A stretch of DNA of 64,000 bases from contig NZ_CP085173.1 in NCBI RefSeq assembly GCF_020616555.1, positions 3,421,501 through 3,485,500 on the forward strand, read 5' to 3'. Numbering within the stretch: position 1 is the stretch's first letter; each line of letters opens with the position of its first letter. Shown here in pieces: positions 26,334 to 34,983 of this stretch. The position numbers and the translations under genes are program-made. This stretch comes from Streptomyces longhuiensis (GTDB lineage: Bacteria > Actinomycetota > Actinomycetes > Streptomycetales > Streptomycetaceae). A model generated the notes under the pieces. That model saw only the letters and a program-made list of their open reading frames with translations, did no database searches and was not told the DNA's origin.

Positions 26334-27271
26334 CGCGCGCCCTCCTCACGGTTGCGCAGCAGCCACATCCGCGCGAGAGCGACGGCCGCGATGATCACGA
26401 AGAAGATGATGGAGATGGCGGAGGCGTAGCCCACGCGGTAGCTGGTGAAGCCCTCTTCCAGGGTGTACTGGACGAAGGAGCGTGTGCTGTTCTCCGGCCC
26501 CGGGCCGAAGTCCATCATCACGACGGACTGGTCGAAGAGCTGCAGCGAGGCAAGGATCTGCAGCGCGACGACCAGACCCGTGATGTTGCGCAGCATCGGC
26601 AGCGTGATGTGGACCATGCGGTGCCAGGCGTTCGCGCCGTCCAGCTTCGCGGCCTCGTAGAGGTGGCCGGGGATGCCCTGGAGCGCGGCCAGATAGAGCA
26701 GGAACGCGAACCCGACCGTCCACCACAGCGTCTCGATGACGATGGCGAGCATGGCGTACGACTTGTCGGTCAGCCAGGGCGTGTCGAGGCCGAAGACGTA
26801 ATTGACCATGCCCGTACCGGAGTTGAACAGCCACTGCCACAGGTTGCCCGCGACGGTGGACGGCAGCAGGAACGGCATGAAGAAGCACAGTCGCCACAGC
26901 CACTTTCCGCGCTCGATGTGGTGGGCGAGCATCGCGAGGAGGAAGGCGAGGACCGTGATGCAGGGGACGACGAGCAGCGTGAAGTAGGCGCTGCGGCCGA
27001 GCGAGTCCCACATCATCGAGTCGTGCAGGGCCTCGCGGTAGTTGTCGAGCCCGATGAAGCTCGCGGTGTCGCCGGCGATGTTGGCGTCGGTGAAGCTGAG
27101 GTAGACGCCGCGCAGCAGCGGCCAGGTCACGAACAGGACGAAGAGGAGAAGGAACGGGGCCACGAACCAGCCGCCGTGCTGGAAGCCCTGCTTGCGGCGG
27201 ACGGTGGCACTGTCCGCGGCGGTTCTCGCCCGTGCCGGGGCGATGACGGTCTCAGCGCTGGTCGTCGTCAT
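26330..27271 (-). CDS. Carbohydrate ABC transporter permease, MalF type
   Basis: This 313-residue permease has six hydrophobic segments and an EAA loop (YEAAKLDGANAWHRMVHITLPML, about 215-237). ATG 27271 overlaps the binding-protein stop by 4 bp, giving translational coupling. It pairs with the MalG-type protein to form the heterodimeric channel for arabino-oligosaccharides as inferred from the adjoining GH51 gene. Confidence 0.93.
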   Translation of the reverse strand: MTTTSAETVIAPARARTAADSATVRRKQGFQHGGWFVAPFLLLFVLFVTWPLLRGVYLSFTDANIAGDTASFIGLDNYREALHDSMMWDSLGRSAYFTLLVVPCITVLAFLLAMLAHHIERGKWLWRLCFFMPFLLPSTVAGNLWQWLFNSGTGMVNYVFGLDTPWLTDKSYAMLAIVIETLWWTVGFAFLLYLAALQGIPGHLYEAAKLDGANAWHRMVHITLPMLRNITGLVVALQILASLQLFDQSVVMMDFGPGPENSTRSFVQYTLEEGFTSYRVGYASAISIIFFVIIAAVALARMWLLRNREEGAR

Positions 27272-28623
27272 GCGACCGCACCTCCTTGTGCGGCGGTGTG
27301 CCCGTCCATCGGGTTCTTCATGGCGAGGAGCTCGGCGAGCTGCTTCCTCATGCGGGCGGCGGCCGCGGCCGGCTTGGCGGAGCCCACGGTCGAGGAGACG
27401 ACGGTCGGGCCGACCTCCTGCGCGAGGATGCCGGTGGAGCCCGCGAACCACACCTTCGGCTCGTTGGCCTGGTGGTTCATGGCGCCGACGTACTCGTGCT
27501 GCGGCTCGAGCTTCCTGTACGCGGCCGTGGACAGGGTCGGTGTGTAGGCGGGGATGTGGCCGCCGGCCGCCCACTGCCGGGCGTGCTTGACGACGTACGC
27601 GGCGAGTCGGTGGGCGCCCTCGTTGGTGGCGCCGCCACGGCCGGCCTGGTGCGGCAGGACGAAGGAGTGCGACTCGGCGTGGGTGGCCTGCTTGCCGAAC
27701 ACGGGCGGCAGCGGGGTCGCGCCGTACTCCAGCTTCGCGCCGGAGAAGACCGGTACGGACCAGTTGCCCTCCCAGGTGAAGGGGGTGCCGTTGACGAACT
27801 GTTCGGCGCCGACGGTCCCCATGCCCGTGTTCGCGTACCCGTCGGCGACGTGCCGGCGCAGGAACTCCAGGACCTGGGTGGCCTTGTCGACGTCGAAGGT
27901 GACCTCGGTGTTGCCGGCGTTGAACCAGGTGCCGCCGAGCTGGGTGTAGAACGCGACGAAGAACCACCACTGGAAGTTCTGGTCGTTGATCCACAGACCG
28001 ATGGTCTGCAGTCCCTTCCTGGTGACCTTCTTGGCCTCCTTCAGCATGCCGAACCACTCGTCGACCGACGTGACCGGGACGAGCTTGCCGTCGTCGCCGA
28101 TCAGGCCCGTCTTCTTCAGGACGTCCTTGCGGTAGAAGCAGAGCTGGACGTGGATGTCGAGCGGGAGGGCGTAGAGCTTGCCGTCGATGACGGCGCGCTT
28201 CCACAGCTTGGGGTTGAAGTCCGCTTCCCTCACGCCGTACTTGGCGAGCAGGTCCATGTCCCAGGGGTCCAGGAGACGGCCCGGCGAGAAGCCGGTGACA
28301 CGGCCCAGGTGCATGACGCCGAGGTCGGGCGCGCGGTTGCCCGCGGCCGCCATGGCGAGCTTGGTGTAGAAGGGGTTGCCCCACTGGAGGGTCGAGTCCT
28401 TCACGTCGATGCCGGGGTTCGCCTTACGGAAGGCGTCCAGCATCGCGATCATGTTGTAGCCGTCGCCGCCACTGAAGAGGTTCCAGTAGCGCACACGGGT
28501 GTCCGCGCCGGAGGCGAGCGCGTCGGCGCCGGTACCGAGCGCCGCGAAGCCGATGCTGCCCGCCACGGTCAACCCGCCTATTCCGGCGAGGAGTTGCCTG
28601 CGGTTCAGGCCAGGTCGTCCCAT
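27268..28623 (-). CDS. Extracellular sugar-binding protein of MalE-type ABC importer
   Basis: This 451-residue solute-binding protein has an N-terminal NRRQLLAG followed by a hydrophobic stretch, resembling a Tat-like signal; no lipobox cysteine is obvious, so anchoring is uncertain. The mature part shows YWNLFSGGDGYNMIAMLDAF and aromatic residues for sugar stacking (QNFQWWFFVAFY). It heads the operon and has the predicted IclR operator 15 bp upstream. Confidence 0.9.
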   Translation of the reverse strand: MGRPGLNRRQLLAGIGGLTVAGSIGFAALGTGADALASGADTRVRYWNLFSGGDGYNMIAMLDAFRKANPGIDVKDSTLQWGNPFYTKLAMAAAGNRAPDLGVMHLGRVTGFSPGRLLDPWDMDLLAKYGVREADFNPKLWKRAVIDGKLYALPLDIHVQLCFYRKDVLKKTGLIGDDGKLVPVTSVDEWFGMLKEAKKVTRKGLQTIGLWINDQNFQWWFFVAFYTQLGGTWFNAGNTEVTFDVDKATQVLEFLRRHVADGYANTGMGTVGAEQFVNGTPFTWEGNWSVPVFSGAKLEYGATPLPPVFGKQATHAESHSFVLPHQAGRGGATNEGAHRLAAYVVKHARQWAAGGHIPAYTPTLSTAAYRKLEPQHEYVGAMNHQANEPKVWFAGSTGILAQEVGPTVVSSTVGSAKPAAAAARMRKQLAELLAMKNPMDGHTAAQGGAVA

Positions 28624-28637
28624 TCCCTGCCCTTACT

Positions 28638-28653
28638 GTTCGATATATCGAAT
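28638..28653. promoter_or_regulatory. Predicted IclR operator upstream of the arabino-oligosaccharide importer
   Basis: GTTCGATATATCGAAT fits GTTCGNNATNNCGAAC with one mismatch and contains the perfect palindrome TTCGATATATCGAA. A second TTCGAA half lies at 28666-28671. It is directly upstream of the binding-protein start at 28623. Confidence 0.65.
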
Positions 28654-28721
28654 GATGCTCGTAACTTCGAACGGGACCGTAGGTTCGGGACGTGGCGACG
28701 TCAATGGGTTGCGCAACACAA

Positions 28722-28759
28722 AGGTGCGGGACCCCCACCCGCGTGGGGGTCCCGCACCT
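28722..28759 (-). terminator. Terminator of the iclR-lactonase operon
   Basis: A perfect 17-bp stem (28722-28738 with 28743-28759) around a 4-base loop starts 19 bp after the lactonase stop on the reverse strand. Confidence 0.9.
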
Positions 28760-28778
28760 GTCGGCACTCGCTCCGGGC

Positions 28779-29627
28779 TCAGCCCTCGAACGCGGGTTGC
28801 GCCAGCCCATGGCCCAGGTCACGCAGGACGAGCAGCGAACCGGCGTACGGCGACGGGGCGTCGAGGCCGACGCGGGCCGACGTGACGTACAGGTCGGTGA
28901 GGTCCGCGCCGCCGAAGGCGCACGCGGTGGGGCGCTTCACGGGCAGCTCCACGACGCGGTCGAGCGCGCCGGACGGGGTGTAGCGGCGCAGCGCCGAGCC
29001 GTCCCAGAGGGCGACCCACACGCACCCGTCGGCGTCGACGGTCAGCCCGTCGGGGTGACCCGCGCCCTCCTCGACGACCGCGAACTCCCGGCGTCGCACG
29101 GCCTGTCGGCCATCGAAGTCGAAGACGTCGATGCGCCGCGTCGGGGTGTCGACGTAGTACATGAGCGAGCCGTCAGGACTCCAGCCGGTGCCGTTGCTGA
29201 CCGTGACGTCGTCGAGGATCTCGGTGGCGGTCCCGTCGGCGGCGATCCGCACGAGGTTGCCGCCGCCCGGCGACTCGTCGTACGCCATGCTGCCCGCCCA
29301 GAGCGAGCCGTCCGGGGCGATCGCCGCGTCGTTGCCGCGCCGGCCGGGCACGGGGTCGCGGTGCAGCCACCGGAAGTCGGTGCCGCCGGGGCCGTACAGA
29401 CCGATGCCGTCACGGAGGTTGACGACGAGTCCCGCGCCGCCGGCCCGGGGCTTGGCCGCGCCGACGTGCTGCTCGGTGGCCATGACCGTGCGGCGCCCGG
29501 TCGCGGGGTCGTACGTGTGGACCCGGCTGCCGAGGATGTCGACCCAGATCAGCCGGCCGGCCTCCGCGTCCCAGGTGGGGCCCTCCCCGAGCGTGGCCTC
29601 CGCGCGGACGGCCACCTCCGGCCTCAT
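28779..29627 (-). CDS. SMP-30/gluconolactonase family sugar lactonase
   Basis: This 282-residue six-bladed beta-propeller hydrolyses aldonolactones to aldonates. Metal-site blocks are present: the early Glu in ATLGEGPTWDAEAG, then GRRGNDAAIAPDGSLW (Asn about 97), SNGTGWSPDGSLMYY (Asn about 145) and AGHPDGLTVDADG (Asp about 195). ATG 29627 overlaps the iclR stop by 4 bp. Together with the dehydratase and dehydrogenase it suggests oxidative breakdown of an aldose through lactone, aldonate and 2-keto-3-deoxyaldonate. Confidence 0.9.
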   Translation of the reverse strand: MRPEVAVRAEATLGEGPTWDAEAGRLIWVDILGSRVHTYDPATGRRTVMATEQHVGAAKPRAGGAGLVVNLRDGIGLYGPGGTDFRWLHRDPVPGRRGNDAAIAPDGSLWAGSMAYDESPGGGNLVRIAADGTATEILDDVTVSNGTGWSPDGSLMYYVDTPTRRIDVFDFDGRQAVRRREFAVVEEGAGHPDGLTVDADGCVWVALWDGSALRRYTPSGALDRVVELPVKRPTACAFGGADLTDLYVTSARVGLDAPSPYAGSLLVLRDLGHGLAQPAFEG

Positions 29628-30400
29628 CGGCCGGCCCCCCGGTACCCGAGCCGCTCCGAGAGGTCGGCGGCGCCCTTCACGGCGAGCTGCGTCAGCTCTT
29701 CCTCGCGGGGCGCGCTCCAGCGGATCATCGGCACCGACACGGAGAGCGCGGCGACGACCCGTCCGGAGCGGTCGCGCACGGGGGCGGCGACACAGCTGAC
29801 GTCCGGGTTGGACTCGCGGCTCTCGACGGCGACGCCGCGCTCCCGGATGCCGGCGAGGGCCTCGCGCAGGAGGGCCGGGTCGGTGATGCTGTTCTCCGTC
29901 ATCGCCGCCAGCTCGGCGTCGTCGGGGACGCGGGCCGCCAGTTCGGGCTGCGGCAGCGAGGCGAGGAGCATCTTTCCGACGGACGTGCAGTGCGCGGGCA
30001 GCCGGCGCCCCGCGGCGGAGACCATCCGCACGGCGTGGGTGCTGTCGACCTTCGCGATGTAGATGACGTCGGTGTCCTCGAGGATCGCCACGTGCACGGT
30101 CTCGTCGCAGGTCTCGGCGACCTCGCGGGCGACCTGCTGGCCCTCGGCGGCGAGGTCGAGCTGCTCCGCGTACCGGCTGCCGAGCTGGTACGGGCGCACG
30201 CCCAGGCGGTAGCGGCCGGGCTCGCCCGGGACGGTCACGAGGTAGGAGCGGGCGGTCAGCGTCGTCACCAGCTCGTGCACGGTGGTGCGCGGCAGTTGGA
30301 GCTTGCGGACGATGTCCGGGGCGGACAGAGTGCCATCCCCGTCCAGGAACAGCTCGAGTATGTCGAGAGCCCGGGTCACGGCGGGTACGAGACGCCCCAC
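29624..30400 (-). CDS. IclR family regulator of the sugar block
   Basis: This 258-residue regulator has an N-terminal winged helix (ALDILELFLDGDGTLSAPDI, then LQLPRTTVHELVTTL, about 10-50) and a C-terminal GAF-like effector domain (about 80-250). GTG 30400 is chosen because GAGAGGGGG lies just upstream; an in-frame TTG at 30433 lies inside the operator. It is translationally coupled to the lactonase. Copies of one palindrome lie before this gene, the importer, the chvE operon and the dehydratase, so it is the likely common regulator of about ten genes. Confidence 0.9.
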   Translation of the reverse strand: MGRLVPAVTRALDILELFLDGDGTLSAPDIVRKLQLPRTTVHELVTTLTARSYLVTVPGEPGRYRLGVRPYQLGSRYAEQLDLAAEGQQVAREVAETCDETVHVAILEDTDVIYIAKVDSTHAVRMVSAAGRRLPAHCTSVGKMLLASLPQPELAARVPDDAELAAMTENSITDPALLREALAGIRERGVAVESRESNPDVSCVAAPVRDRSGRVVAALSVSVPMIRWSAPREEELTQLAVKGAADLSERLGYRGAGR

Positions 30401-30419
30401 GGCCGGCCCCCTCTCTGAT

Positions 30420-30454
30420 GTTCGAAATTTCAACAGTCGGTCGGTATCACGAAC
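30420..30454. promoter_or_regulatory. Predicted autoregulatory IclR operators
   Basis: Two sites lie here: GTTCGAAATTTCAAC (30420-30434) and, on the reverse strand, GTTCGTGATACCGACC (30439-30454), which matches GTTCGNNATNNCGAAC at all but one defined position. They lie 20-54 bp before the iclR start. Confidence 0.6.
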
Positions 30455-30553
30455 ATAGGCTACTCACAGCCGTGTTGAGCGGGCAATGGGCCCGCAAGCG
30501 CCTCCGCGAACCGGGCCGCAGCGTTGTGACGACGCTCACATGCCCCGCACGCG

Positions 30554-30580
30554 TGTCACAGCCGAGGGGGCCCGATCGTC
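30554..30580 (+). promoter_or_regulatory. ECF41-type sigma-factor promoter
   Basis: TGTCACA (30554-30560), exactly 16 bases, then CGTC (30577-30580) matches the established ECF41 promoter consensus TGTCACA-N16-CGTC. The start codon at 30590 is only 9 bases downstream of the -10, so the message would be nearly leaderless although AGGGGG sits at about 30583. Confidence 0.75.
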
Positions 30581-30589
30581 TCAGGGGGC

Positions 30590-31345
30590 ATGACGAACAC
30601 GGAGCACACCTCGGAGCAGATCTCGGTACTCATCACCGGAGCCAACAAGGGACTGGGCCTGGAGACCGCCCGGCGGCTCGGGGAACTGGGCTGGACGGTC
30701 TTCCTCGGCTCGCGCGACGAGGGCCGCGGGCGGGCGGCCGCCGACAAGCTGGCCGCCGGCGGCGCGAACGTCGTGACGGTCCCGCTGGACGTGACATCGG
30801 ACGAGTCGGTGGCCGCGGCCGTACGGCTCGTCCGCGAGCACACCGACCGGCTGGACGTCCTCGTCAACAACGCCGGAGCGCCGGGGAAGGGGACCGCGCC
30901 GGCGGACGCGACGGCCGACGACATCCATGCCGTCTACGACACCAATGTGTACGGACCGATCAGGGTCACGCAGGCGTTCCTCCCCCTGCTCCAGGCGGCG
31001 GGGAACCCGCGGGTGGTGATGGTGTCGAGCGCCGGCGGTTCCTTCGCGACCGTGACCGACCCGGACCAGCCCTTCTCGAAGATCCACGAGCTCGGCTACA
31101 GCTCGTCGAAGGCGGCGCTGAACATGCTCACCGTCCGGTACGCGCAGGCGCTCCCGGCGATCAAGTTCAACGCCGTCACCCCCGGCGAAGTCGCCAACCG
31201 CACGTTCGCCGCCACCGACATGAACGGTCACACCGGCACACTGACCGTGACCGAGGGCACCGACTCGATCGTCCGGCTCGCGCTGCTCGACGCCGACGGG
31301 CCGACCGGAACCTTCACCGACCGCCTCGGTCCCGTCGCATGGTGA
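30590..31345 (+). CDS. SDR family oxidoreductase, ECF41-controlled
   Basis: This 251-residue short-chain dehydrogenase has the NADP-binding motif TGANKGLG (about 16-23), NNAGAP (about 88), the catalytic serine in VMVSSAGGSF (about 145) and YSSSK (about Tyr170). The substrate is unknown. It lies 46 bp upstream of an ECF41 sigma factor; such sigma factors are characteristically linked to carboxymuconolactone decarboxylase, oxidoreductase or epimerase genes, and the promoter found here supports direct control by the neighbour. Confidence 0.9.
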   Translation: MTNTEHTSEQISVLITGANKGLGLETARRLGELGWTVFLGSRDEGRGRAAADKLAAGGANVVTVPLDVTSDESVAAAVRLVREHTDRLDVLVNNAGAPGKGTAPADATADDIHAVYDTNVYGPIRVTQAFLPLLQAAGNPRVVMVSSAGGSFATVTDPDQPFSKIHELGYSSSKAALNMLTVRYAQALPAIKFNAVTPGEVANRTFAATDMNGHTGTLTVTEGTDSIVRLALLDADGPTGTFTDRLGPVAW

Positions 31346-31391
31346 TGATCTACGGGTGCGGGCTGTCCGCCGAGGACGGGGAGGAACTTGC

Positions 31392-32327
31392 GTGAGACGG
31401 GTCGAGGAGTTCGAGGAGTTCGAGGAGCTGCGGCCGCTGCTGTTCTCGATCGCCTACCGGATATTGGGCAGCGTGAGCGAGGCCGAGGACGCGGTGCAGG
31501 AGACGTGGCTGCGCTTCGCGGCGTCCACGACACAGCCCCGGTCGGCCAAGGCGTTCCTGTCGGCCACCGTCACCCGGATCTCGATCGACGTGCTGGGCTC
31601 GGCCCGCGTGCGGCGGGAGGCCTACGTCGGGCCGTGGTTCCCCGAGCCGCTCCTGTCCGACCCCTATGAGGATCCGGCGCGCTCGGCGGAGCTGGCCGAC
31701 TCGGTGTCCATGGCGGCCCTGCTGCTCCTGGAGCGGCTCAGCCCGCTGGAGCGGGCGGTGTTCGTGCTGCGCGAGGTGTTCGCGTTCGGCTTCCCGGAGA
31801 TCGCCGCGGCCGTGGACCGCTCGGAGGCCGCGTGCCGTCAGCTCGCGGTGCGGGCGCGGCGCCACATGGACGCGGGCCGCCCCCGGTTCGAGGCGGACCG
31901 CCAGGAGCGGGAGCAACTGGCGGCGCGGTTCTTCGACGCGCTGCGGGTGGGCGACGTCGACGGCCTGCAAGAGCTGCTCGCCGCCGATGTGTCCCTCGTC
32001 GGCGACGGCGGCGGCAACGCCCCGCAGCTCGCCAGGCCCGTCGCGGGCGCGAGCAACGTGGCCCGGCTGCTGGCTTCGGTCTTCCCCGTGATGTTCCGGA
32101 TCGACGTGACGTCCGAGCCGCACGAGATGAACGGTCAGCCGGGCGCGATCCTGCGCGACCGGGACGGCAGGGTCCTCAACACCGTCACCCTCGACGTGCT
32201 CGACGGGCAGATCCAGACGATCCGCCTGGTGATCAACCCCGACAAGCTCGGGCACCTGGGCCCGGTGTCGGACCCGTGGGCGGTCGACCGCGAGGTGCGG
32301 CAGGCCCGCAGCCGGCGGAAGGACTGA
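31392..32327 (+). CDS. sigJ: ECF41 (SigJ-type) RNA polymerase sigma factor with SnoaL-like domain
   Basis: This 311-residue sigma factor begins at GTG 31392 behind GGGGAGGAA. Region 2 (LLFSIAYRILGSVSEAEDAVQ) lies near residues 17-37 and region 4 (LSPLERAVFVLREVFAFGFPEIAAAVDRSEAACR) near 113-147. A SnoaL-like C-terminal extension follows, with NPDK near 285, the ECF41 feature that modulates activity in place of an anti-sigma factor. The acidic N-terminal run EEFEEFEE is unusual. The cognate promoter is found before the SDR gene just upstream. The sigJ name reflects the family only. Confidence 0.9.
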   Translation: MRRVEEFEEFEELRPLLFSIAYRILGSVSEAEDAVQETWLRFAASTTQPRSAKAFLSATVTRISIDVLGSARVRREAYVGPWFPEPLLSDPYEDPARSAELADSVSMAALLLLERLSPLERAVFVLREVFAFGFPEIAAAVDRSEAACRQLAVRARRHMDAGRPRFEADRQEREQLAARFFDALRVGDVDGLQELLAADVSLVGDGGGNAPQLARPVAGASNVARLLASVFPVMFRIDVTSEPHEMNGQPGAILRDRDGRVLNTVTLDVLDGQIQTIRLVINPDKLGHLGPVSDPWAVDREVRQARSRRKD

Positions 32328-32335
32328 CGGGCCGG

Positions 32336-33628
32336 TCACGGCCCGCCGCGCAGATCCCTCAACCGCCGCGCCCGCAGCACCAGTTCGAGCTCGAAGCGGC
32401 GGTCCGGGTCGTCGATCTCGTCGCCCCACAGCTCGCGGATCTGGCGCAGCCGGTAGCGGACGGTCTGCGGGTGGACGCCGAGCCGGGCGGCCACCTCGGG
32501 TGCGCCGCCGCGCGTCTCCAGCCAGGCGAGGAGGGTGTCGGCCATGCGCCGGGCGTGGGTGGGGCCGCAGTGGGCGAGGGGCGCGAGCGCGCGGCGCGAC
32601 AGGTCGTCGATGAGTTCCTCGGGCTGGAGCAGCACAAGGGCCTGGGTGTGTTCGGTGCAGTGGAGCACCTCGCCCGCCGGGAGCAGCCCGCGCTCCACGA
32701 GCCGGACCGCGGCCTCCGCCCAGCGCAGGGACTTCGCCGCGTCGGGCAGCGGCACGGGCGGGCCGATCGCGCCGGACCAGCCGGCCATGGCGCGGCGCAG
32801 GAGTTCGGGGCGGCCCGCCGCGTCGGGGTCGGGCACGACCATGCGGGGCTGCTCGGTCTCCATGTCGAGGAGCACGCCCTGTCCGACGGCGGGCGCGACG
32901 GCCTCGCGCGCGGGGCGCAGGAGCACGCCGACGGAGACCCGGCAGGGCAGGGTCCAGCCGATCCGCGCGGCCCGTTCGGCGAGGGCCCGCGCGGGGTCGG
33001 GCGGGGCGGTGCCGCCGCGTTCGGGATGGCCGGTGTGCTCGGTCTGCTCGGTGAGCAGCAGGTCGATGAGTTTGCGCTGGAGGCGCAGGCGTTCGCCGGC
33101 CTGCCGGGCGGCGGCCTCGGCGTAGCCGCGTACGGACTGGTCGACGAGTCCGTCGAGGTACTCGAAGCCCGACTCGGCGAGTTCGTACATGGCGGGTGGC
33201 GGGATGAGGGCCCGCTGGCCGAGTTCGGCGAGGCGGCGCCAGGCCAGGCGTACGCCGAGCCGGTACATGGCCTGGAGGGAGTCGAGGCTGCGGCCGTGCA
33301 GGCTCTGGCCGCGGCCGAACTCCTGGAAGACCGCCGGGTGGGAGCGCGGCCGGTCCTCCGCGTCGGCGAGCTGGAGCTGCACGAAGCCCTCGATGGCTCT
33401 GCGGATGCCGACGAGCGCCATGGGCTCGCCGGACTCGTCGAGCACAAGGGGTAAGTGGGGGTATTCGCGGCGGATCTCCCGAAGGATGTCCTCCGCGAGG
33501 GCGGGCGCCTCGGCCATGGCGAGCCCGGCGAACCGTTTCACCTGGAGCCGGGGCACATCGCGCCAGGCCGAGCGCTCGGGCCGCACGCCGCTGTGGGCGG
33601 CGGGGCCGCCGACGGGAACGGGGGGCAC
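32336..33628 (-). CDS. PucR-type helix-turn-helix regulator
   Basis: This 430-residue regulator resembles the CdaR/PucR group: an N-terminal sensory region of about 200 residues, a degenerate GGDEF-like middle, and a C-terminal HTH (VAARLGVHPQTVRYRLRQI, about 380-398). It is unrelated to the fasR copy at the left except in family. It runs convergently into the sigma factor. The target is not evident; no operator-like repeat was seen close to its promoter. Confidence 0.88.
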   Translation of the reverse strand: MPPVPVGGPAAHSGVRPERSAWRDVPRLQVKRFAGLAMAEAPALAEDILREIRREYPHLPLVLDESGEPMALVGIRRAIEGFVQLQLADAEDRPRSHPAVFQEFGRGQSLHGRSLDSLQAMYRLGVRLAWRRLAELGQRALIPPPAMYELAESGFEYLDGLVDQSVRGYAEAAARQAGERLRLQRKLIDLLLTEQTEHTGHPERGGTAPPDPARALAERAARIGWTLPCRVSVGVLLRPAREAVAPAVGQGVLLDMETEQPRMVVPDPDAAGRPELLRRAMAGWSGAIGPPVPLPDAAKSLRWAEAAVRLVERGLLPAGEVLHCTEHTQALVLLQPEELIDDLSRRALAPLAHCGPTHARRMADTLLAWLETRGGAPEVAARLGVHPQTVRYRLRQIRELWGDEIDDPDRRFELELVLRARRLRDLRGGP

Positions 33629-33631
33629 CCC

Positions 33632-33784
33632 TCAGCGCTCCCGGCCGGCCGTCTCGTACGTCACGAGCGGCACGTTCGGCTGGTCCGGGGTGGCGTTCAG
33701 GAGGGCGACGACGCCCAGGGAGGCGCCGAGGGCGAGCACGGCACCTGCCGCGACGGTCAGGGCGGCGGCCAGCAGTCGGTTCAT
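33632..33784 (-). CDS. Small membrane protein, DUF2613-like
   Basis: The 50-residue protein MNRLLAAALTVAAGAV is followed by LALGASLGVVALL, one hydrophobic hairpin or long helix, and a short polar tail. Its length and layout match small DUF2613 proteins of actinobacteria, which are of unknown function. It lies just upstream of the PucR-type gene with a 3-bp gap and may be co-transcribed with it. Confidence 0.7.
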   Translation of the reverse strand: MNRLLAAALTVAAGAVLALGASLGVVALLNATPDQPNVPLVTYETAGRER

Positions 33785-33879
33785 CGCAGGGTCAGCCTCT
33801 CGTTCTGGAGGTCGAATCCCCACCCGTGCGCAGCGCGTGCCGGGCCCCGTTCCGGCAAGTGCCCAGTCTCTGCAATGCA

Positions 33880-33909
33880 TTGACACTCCGTCAAGGGTGC
33901 GCCTACGGT
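33880..33909 (+). promoter_or_regulatory. Predicted housekeeping promoter of the DUF3068 gene
   Basis: TTGACA (33880-33885), 18 bases, then TACGGT (33904-33909) is a good SigA/HrdB-type promoter, which puts the transcript start about 55 bp before ATG 33973. Confidence 0.6.
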
Positions 33910-33972
33910 TCCCGGCCCAAAGCCGCGTTGCGCCCGCACCAGACCTCCCTCCCCCACCCCCAGGAGTGCCGG

Positions 33973-34983
33973 ATGCGTCGGACAGTCTCACCTTTCTCCC
34001 TGCTCACGCTGGGTCTCGGCGCGTTCCTGCTCGCCCTGGCCCCGCTGCTCGCGTGGTACGTCGAGCCACGCGCCGAACGCACCCCCGTCGACGTCGACAC
34101 GACGACCGTGTTCACCGGAACCGGAAGCTACTTCGACACCGGCGCGGTGAAGACCGTGCACGACAGGAGGATCACCGTCACGCGCCAGGTGCGCGGTGAC
34201 GTCGCCGCGTCCGAGAAGAGCGGCCGGGCGGTGTGGGACGTGTCCACGTCCGTCGACACCGACGCGTCGCTGCCCGCGGCGGACCCGCACGACGCGCTCC
34301 AGTGGACCCTGGAGCGCTGGGTCACCGACCGCAGGACCAACGCTCCGGTGCACTGCTGCGGTGAGCAGCCGTCCTTCGAGGGCGAGGCCTACCTCAAGTT
34401 CCCCTTCGACGTGCAGAAGCGCGCCTACCGCTGGTGGGACAACACGCTCGGCGCGACGGTCACGCTCTCCTACCGGGGCACGAAGAGGGTCCAGGGGTAC
34501 GAGGGCTACCGCTTCACCGGCACCGTCCCCGCCACGAGGACCGGGTCGCGTCTGGTGCCCGGGACGATCGTGGGACAGCCGAAGCGGAATCAGGTGCTCG
34601 CCGAGGAGTGGTACGCGAACCACGGCATCGAACTGGTCGCCGATCCCAGGACGGGCCGGATCGTCTACGCGGCGATCGGCCCGCGCAAGACGCTGCGCGC
34701 CCCCGGTTCGGCGAAGGACGCGGTGGTGCTCCTGGACAGCGAGCGCATCGCGTTCACCCCGGCCACCCAGCGGCAGCAGGTCGCTCTCGCCGACGACGAC
34801 AGCGGCCGGCTCCACCTCCTCGGCACCACGCTCCCGCTCGGGGCGGGCGCGGCCGGCCTGGTGCTCGCGGCACTGGGTGCCGTGTTCGTCGTACGGGGCA
34901 GGGGCGGACGGGGCGGTACGGACAGGAGCGGACCGTCGAATCCCGATTCGTCCCCAACAGTGCTGGAACCCTCCACGATGTGA
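33973..34983 (+). CDS. DUF3068 (PorA family) envelope protein
   Basis: This 336-residue protein is anchored by an N-terminal helix (SLLTLGLGAFLLALAPLLAWY, about 8-28) and a C-terminal helix (about 288-312), with an extracellular beta-rich domain between. This is the DUF3068/PorA-family layout of actinobacterial cell-envelope proteins. ATG 33973 has AGGAG upstream. It is the first gene before the glycosyltransferase/AftD cluster on the same strand, with a 275-bp gap. Corynebacterial relatives occur with arabinogalactan and mycolate genes; no enzymatic activity is established. Confidence 0.85.
   Translation: MRRTVSPFSLLTLGLGAFLLALAPLLAWYVEPRAERTPVDVDTTTVFTGTGSYFDTGAVKTVHDRRITVTRQVRGDVAASEKSGRAVWDVSTSVDTDASLPAADPHDALQWTLERWVTDRRTNAPVHCCGEQPSFEGEAYLKFPFDVQKRAYRWWDNTLGATVTLSYRGTKRVQGYEGYRFTGTVPATRTGSRLVPGTIVGQPKRNQVLAEEWYANHGIELVADPRTGRIVYAAIGPRKTLRAPGSAKDAVVLLDSERIAFTPATQRQQVALADDDSGRLHLLGTTLPLGAGAAGLVLAALGAVFVVRGRGGRGGTDRSGPSNPDSSPTVLEPSTM

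Noticed and set aside
22995..26429. Very long open frame on the plus strand crossing mmsB and abfA
   Set aside because: It is antisense or out-of-frame to genes with clear domains, with Arg/Gly/Ala-rich shadow composition from high GC.
33810..33830. GGTCGAATCCCC resembling a tRNA T-arm
   Set aside because: No acceptor or anticodon stems can be formed around it, so it is coincidental.
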